The notes under the pieces: generated by a model
The model's database searches: none
The model's input: the letters and a program-made list of their open reading frames with translations, nothing else
Told to the model about the DNA's origin: nothing
DNA from: Anaerolineales bacterium
GTDB lineage: Bacteria; Chloroflexota; Anaerolineae; Anaerolineales; Villigracilaceae
Length of the DNA stretch: 7,362 nt
Assembly: GCA_016928525.1 (NCBI GenBank)
Contig: JAFGKO010000088.1
Coordinates: 1-7,362 of the forward strand
Direction: 5' to 3'
Translations under genes and position numbers: made by a program
Shown: positions 4,602 through 7,362 of the stretch, in pieces
Position numbering within the stretch: the first letter of the stretch is position 1
How the letters are laid out: the number at the start of each line of letters is the position of its first letter

Positions 4602-4805
4602 TTGGCAGTCGTAAACTTACGCAGTGGCGAGTCCCAGGATTCGTTGCTCAAGCGGTTCCGCAAAAAAGTTGTCAAAAGCGGCGTTTTGAGCACCGTGCGT
4701 CGCAAGCGCTGGTTTGTTTCCAAAAGCGAACAGCGTCGCATGGAAAAGAAAAAATCAGCAAGGCGATTCAAGCGAAAACAGTTCACCCGTGATACTGATC
4801 GATAG
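4602..4805 (+). CDS. rpsU: 30S ribosomal protein bS21
   Basis: A 67-residue, very basic protein matching bS21: N-terminal [19 protein letters not shown], a central KVVKSGVLS turn, then a long Arg/Lys-rich helical tail ([14 protein letters not shown]). bS21 binds the 30S subunit near the anti-Shine-Dalgarno end of 16S rRNA and helps initiation. The start is TTG at 4602, fixed by the consensus GGAGGTGA 6 nt upstream and by the conserved N-terminus; no ATG is available there. It is followed after 17 bp by infA, so both are almost certainly co-transcribed from the promoter at 4382-4410 through the leader terminator. A weak start codon behind a perfect but hairpin-covered binding site would suit autoregulation by a protein that acts at that same interaction, though this is inference. 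Confidence 0.93.
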   Translation: MAVVNLRSGESQDSLLKRFRKKVVKSGVLSTVRRKRWFVSKSEQRRMEKKKSARRFKRKQFTRDTDR

Positions 4806-4822
4806 GTAGTTTGGAGGCGTGT

Positions 4823-5074
4823 ATGGCGAAAGATGAAGATAAAATCAAAGTGGAAGGGACTGTGGTCGAAGCCCTACCTGGAACGCAGTTCCGCGTGAAG
4901 TTGGATAACGGTCACGAGGTATTGGCGTATTTATCTGGTAAGATGCGCAAGTATTACATCCGCATTTTGTTGGGTGACCGTGTAGCCGTAGAAATGTCCC
5001 CTTATGATTTATCGCGTGGGCGCATCACGTTCCGTTATCGGAAACAGAGTGCCCCCGCAACTGTTGATGCCTAA
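4823..5074 (+). CDS. infA: Translation initiation factor IF-1
   Basis: An 83-residue OB-fold protein with clear IF-1 identity: [19 protein letters not shown], then [38 protein letters not shown] and FRYR. IF-1 binds the ribosomal A site during initiation and works with IF-2 and IF-3. About ten residues ([10 protein letters not shown]) extend past the usual end of the family near FRYR. The ATG at 4823 is chosen over the in-frame TTG at 4811, because GGAGG (4813-4817) lies 5 nt before it and MAKDEDK matches the family N-terminus. It is the second gene of the rpsU operon and is closed by a strong terminator at 5101-5135. Pairing with rpsU groups two initiation-related proteins under one leader. 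Confidence 0.97.
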   Translation: MAKDEDKIKVEGTVVEALPGTQFRVKLDNGHEVLAYLSGKMRKYYIRILLGDRVAVEMSPYDLSRGRITFRYRKQSAPATVDA

Positions 5075-5100
5075 GCCTGCCCGCCCGGATTTATAAAACA

Positions 5101-5135
5101 AGCCCTCCGCAATTTGCGGAGGGCTTTTCTTTTCT
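5101..5135 (+). terminator. Terminator of the rpsU-infA operon, probably bidirectional
   Basis: AGCCCTCCGC (5101-5110) pairs perfectly with GCGGAGGGCT (5116-5125), followed by TTTTCTTTTCT. On the minus strand the stem is followed by TGTTTTAT, so it may also help to stop transcription from the convergent flavoprotein gene. Confidence 0.92.
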
Positions 5136-5139
5136 ATCT

Positions 5140-5172
5140 CCTCCCCTATTTTCCGTAGGAAAATGGGGGAGG
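5140..5172. repeat. Intergenic inverted repeat between convergent genes
   Basis: CCTCCCCTATTTTCC (5140-5154) is inverted as GGAAAATGGGGGAGG (5158-5172), with one wobble position and a 3-nt loop. It lies between the infA terminator and the stop codon of the minus-strand flavoprotein gene. It has the look of a multicopy intergenic repeat, with G/C-tract ends like those at 2043-2064. Confidence 0.6.
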
Positions 5173-5189
5173 CTGGGAGGGGGCAGGGT

Positions 5190-6191
5190 CTAAGGCAAGT
5201 CCCTGAATTCGCTCAATATCTTGATGTAATTCGAGCGCTCGAACGCGGCCGGTTCGGCCACCGATTGCTGGCTCATACTGCCCTGCATCTGTTTGATGGA
5301 TTTGTATTCGTGCTCATCCATCCAGGTTTCCAAGTCGTCCAGAACCGAAGTGATGCTTCCGTAGCCATCCTGCAAGACCATGGACGCGGTCATGGCGACT
5401 TTTGCGCCAGCCATCATGGCTTTGAGCACATCCTGTGCAGTGTGGATGCCGCTCGTCAGGGCAAAATCTGCATCCACTTTGCCATGCAGGATCGAAATCC
5501 AGCGCAAAGGTAGTAACAAGTCGCGCGAGTTACTCAACTCCAGTGTGCGCACGACTTCCAGTTGCTCCAGGTCGAAGTCAGGCTGGTAGAAGCGATTGAA
5601 CAGCACCAGGCCGTCTGCCCCGGCGGTGACCAGCCTGCGGGCGAAATTGGGCAGCGCGGTGATGAACGGGGCGAGCTTGACCGCTAACGGGATGTCGATG
5701 CGCGTTTTTACTTCTGCGACCAGGTCAACGTAATTATCTTCGAGTTCCTGGCCGCTCAGGTCGGGATCCGCTGAAAGGTAATACATGTTCAATTCAACGG
5801 CATCAACTCCGGCGTCCTGCATGAGGCGCGCGTATTGTACCCATCCGCCTCTGGAAACGCCGTTCAAGCTTCCAATCACGGGGATGGAGACGGCCTTTTT
5901 CAGCGCAGAAAGGTGATCCAGGTATTTGTCCGGCCCCATGTTGTAGGTGCCGATATCGGGCAGATAAGTTTGAGCTTCGGCAAAGGAATTGGTACCGCGC
6001 GTCAGGTAGTGGTCGAGTTCGAGACTCTCGTGGATGATCTGCTCTTCGAAGAGCGAGTACATTACGATGGCGCTGACACCGGCAGCTTCCAGCTTTTTTG
6101 CGTTCTCAACCTTCTTTGAAAGCGGCGAGGCTGAAGCAACGAGAGGGTTCTTGAGTTCCAAGCCGAGATAGGTGGTGGTAAGGTCGGTCAT
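5190..6191 (-). CDS. Dihydroorotate dehydrogenase-like FMN protein, probably not a true PyrD
   Basis: A 333-residue TIM-barrel flavoprotein of the DHODH superfamily. Visible features: [15 protein letters not shown] (11-25), GSLNG (107-111), VELNM (132-136), VKLAP with K172 (a likely FMN contact), LFNRF (197-201) and the FMN phosphate region [20 protein letters not shown] (246-265). The family's catalytic NxSCPN loop is replaced by NMYYLSAD (135-142), so the active-site Cys/Ser of genuine dihydroorotate dehydrogenases is missing. The ATG at 6191 has GGAGG 4 nt upstream. The pyruvate:ferredoxin oxidoreductase gene ends 59 bp upstream on the same strand, suggesting an operon. DHODH-like proteins beside this enzyme recur in anaerobes, to my knowledge without a settled function. 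A redox role linked to ferredoxin is possible but not shown. Annotation as pyrD would probably be wrong. Confidence 0.85.
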   Translation of the reverse strand: MTDLTTTYLGLELKNPLVASASPLSKKVENAKKLEAAGVSAIVMYSLFEEQIIHESLELDHYLTRGTNSFAEAQTYLPDIGTYNMGPDKYLDHLSALKKAVSIPVIGSLNGVSRGGWVQYARLMQDAGVDAVELNMYYLSADPDLSGQELEDNYVDLVAEVKTRIDIPLAVKLAPFITALPNFARRLVTAGADGLVLFNRFYQPDFDLEQLEVVRTLELSNSRDLLLPLRWISILHGKVDADFALTSGIHTAQDVLKAMMAGAKVAMTASMVLQDGYGSITSVLDDLETWMDEHEYKSIKQMQGSMSQQSVAEPAAFERSNYIKILSEFRDLP

Positions 6192-6211
6192 GTTTCCTCC
6201 AATAAATGGAG

Positions 6212-6252
6212 AGTAGAGAGCATTCCTACTATCTACTCATCTGTTCTCTACT
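6212..6252. repeat. Small inverted repeat in the nifJ-flavoprotein gap
   Basis: AGTAGAGA (6212-6219) is inverted as TCTCTACT (6245-6252), with a related CTACTATCTACTC in the loop. The right arm overlaps the stop codon of the oxidoreductase gene. It may be a simple repeat array and no clear regulatory role can be assigned. Confidence 0.35.
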
Positions 6253-7362
6253 ATTCTTCGGTTTCACCATTATAGTGCATGGCGGCCATTTGCTGGTAGA
6301 GCGTCCAGCGCGATTTGTTATCCTGCTTGGCCAAGTTGAGCAGTTTTTCGGCGCGCTCTTCGTCGCTTTGCAGCAACATGCGGTAGCGGGTTTCGTTATA
6401 AACGTAATCTTCCAGCCGTGTAGTGGGTTCCTTGGCATCGATCGTGAACGGGTTTTTGCCCTCATCTACCAGGCGCGGGTCATAGCGATAGACCGGATAT
6501 GCGCCGGACGTGACGGCCAGTTTCTGCTGTTCGAGGCCTTTGGCCATATCGAAACCATGCGCGATACAGTGACTGTAAGCGATGATCAGGGACGGGCCAT
6601 CGTAGGACTCGGCCTCGAGGAAAGCCCTGAGCGTCTGCTGGTCGTTGTAGCCCATGGCCACACGCGCCACGTAGACGTATCCATAAGCCATGGCGATCAA
6701 CCCCAGGTCTTTCTTGGGCAACCCTTTACCGCTCATGGCGAACTTGGCGACCGCCGCGCGCGGCGTGGACTTGGAGGCCTGGCCGCCGGTATTCGAATAA
6801 ACTTCGGTGTCGAGTACCAGCACGTTGACGTTGCGTCCGCTGGCCAGCACGTGGTCGAGACCACCGTAACCGATGTCATAAGCCCAGCCGTCGCCGCCGA
6901 TGATCCAGACCGATTTCTTGACCAGGATATCAGCAAGGCTGAGCAGGTCCTTAACGCGCGGGTCGCTGGACTTGGCTAGTTTCTGCTTGAGTTGTTCAAT
7001 ACGCTTGCGTTGTTCGGCAATGCCGGTTTCGCTGGTTTGGTCGGCGTTCAAAATGCCGTTTGTCAGCTCTTCGCCCAGTTCCTTTTTGAAGTGGACGACC
7101 AGTTCACGAGCGAATTCGGTTTGCTTGTCGAGCGTCAGGCGCATACCCAGGCCGAATTCGGCGTTGTCTTCGAAGAGTGAGTTCGACCAGGCCGGGCCGC
7201 GTCCGTTGGCGTCTTTGGCCCAGGGAGTGGTGGGCAGGTTGCCGCTGTAGATGGATGAGCAGCCGGTGGCGTTGGCGATCACCGCCCGGTCGCCGAACAG
7301 TTGCGAGACCAGCTTCACGTAAGGCGTTTCACCGCAGCCTGCGCAAGCGCCGGAGAACTCAA
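6251..7362 (-). CDS. nifJ: Pyruvate:ferredoxin (flavodoxin) oxidoreductase, C-terminal part (5' end outside window)
   Basis: The last ~369 residues of a pyruvate:ferredoxin oxidoreductase, which converts pyruvate and CoA to acetyl-CoA and CO2 and reduces ferredoxin. The reading frame is open to the window edge. The GTG at 7318 is internal, because the preceding codons give EFSGACAGCGETPY. The four ligands of the cluster next to thiamine diphosphate are present: C6 and C9 (CAGC), C34 (NATGC) and C265 (YSHCIAHG), in window numbering. Their 25- and 231-residue spacings agree with the Desulfovibrio enzyme as I recall it. The thiamine-diphosphate/Mg motif runs from GGDGWAYDIGYGGLDH (155-170) to VYSNTGGQ (187-194). 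The C-terminus looks complete. The ferredoxin-type domain and N-terminal domains would lie beyond the right edge. The DHODH-like gene follows after 59 bp, probably co-transcribed. Confidence 0.96.
   Translation of the reverse strand, partial: EFSGACAGCGETPYVKLVSQLFGDRAVIANATGCSSIYSGNLPTTPWAKDANGRGPAWSNSLFEDNAEFGLGMRLTLDKQTEFARELVVHFKKELGEELTNGILNADQTSETGIAEQRKRIEQLKQKLAKSSDPRVKDLLSLADILVKKSVWIIGGDGWAYDIGYGGLDHVLASGRNVNVLVLDTEVYSNTGGQASKSTPRAAVAKFAMSGKGLPKKDLGLIAMAYGYVYVARVAMGYNDQQTLRAFLEAESYDGPSLIIAYSHCIAHGFDMAKGLEQQKLAVTSGAYPVYRYDPRLVDEGKNPFTIDAKEPTTRLEDYVYNETRYRMLLQSDEERAEKLLNLAKQDNKSRWTLYQQMAAMHYNGETEE

Noticed and set aside
6206..6979. Plus-strand frame of 257 codons opposite nifJ.
   Set aside because: The minus strand encodes the conserved thiamine-diphosphate domain there; the plus frame has no binding site or recognisable motif.
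1..7362. CRISPR array, tRNA, rRNA or replication origin.
   Set aside because: No regularly spaced repeats, cloverleaf signatures, rRNA segments or DnaA-box clusters were seen on reading both strands.

Overview
The window looks like chromosomal DNA of an anaerobic bacterium, most likely a Chloroflexota (Anaerolineae-type) lineage. The reasons are moderately high GC in the genes, a bS21-IF1 gene pair, pyruvate:ferredoxin oxidoreductase, a corrinoid-activation ATPase, and several short palindromic repeats between and even inside genes. The taxonomic call is inference from gene content, not a database result.

Layout. Bases 1-311 hold no confident gene: a strong hairpin near the left edge, an AT-rich stretch, and a ~100-bp palindromic repeat. 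Bases 312-383 are a relic of the 3' end of a homocysteine methyltransferase gene. Next, on the minus strand, come a HEPN toxin (388-729) and its MNT nucleotidyltransferase antitoxin (719-1009). Behind them lies an intact minus-strand homocysteine S-methyltransferase-family gene (1141-2028), and upstream of that a large [2Fe-2S]/ASKHA ATPase of the RACo type (2147-4294). The last two fit one corrinoid-dependent methyl-transfer pathway: RACo-type proteins reactivate oxidised Co(II) corrinoids, and the methyltransferase domain is the zinc-dependent module that moves methyl groups to or from a thiol. No corrinoid-binding protein lies inside the window.

A divergent intergenic region (4295-4601) separates this from the plus-strand rpsU-infA operon (4602-5074). 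That operon has a good promoter, a ~190-nt leader with an internal terminator-like hairpin, a TTG start for bS21 behind a perfect but probably masked Shine-Dalgarno sequence, and a strong terminator after infA. Convergent to it, on the minus strand, are a dihydroorotate-dehydrogenase-like flavoprotein (5190-6191) and, upstream of that, the C-terminal part of pyruvate:ferredoxin oxidoreductase (6251 to the right edge).

Most interesting points: (1) the HEPN/MNT module sits between two direct copies of the methyltransferase gene's 3' end, so recombination would excise it and leave a complete gene; (2) a ~105-bp palindromic repeat is inserted in frame in the RACo-type gene, adding about 35 residues, and an intergenic copy and a minimal copy lie elsewhere in the window; (3) the rpsU leader looks like a transcription attenuator with a candidate antiterminator segment. 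No CRISPR array, tRNA or rRNA was seen.
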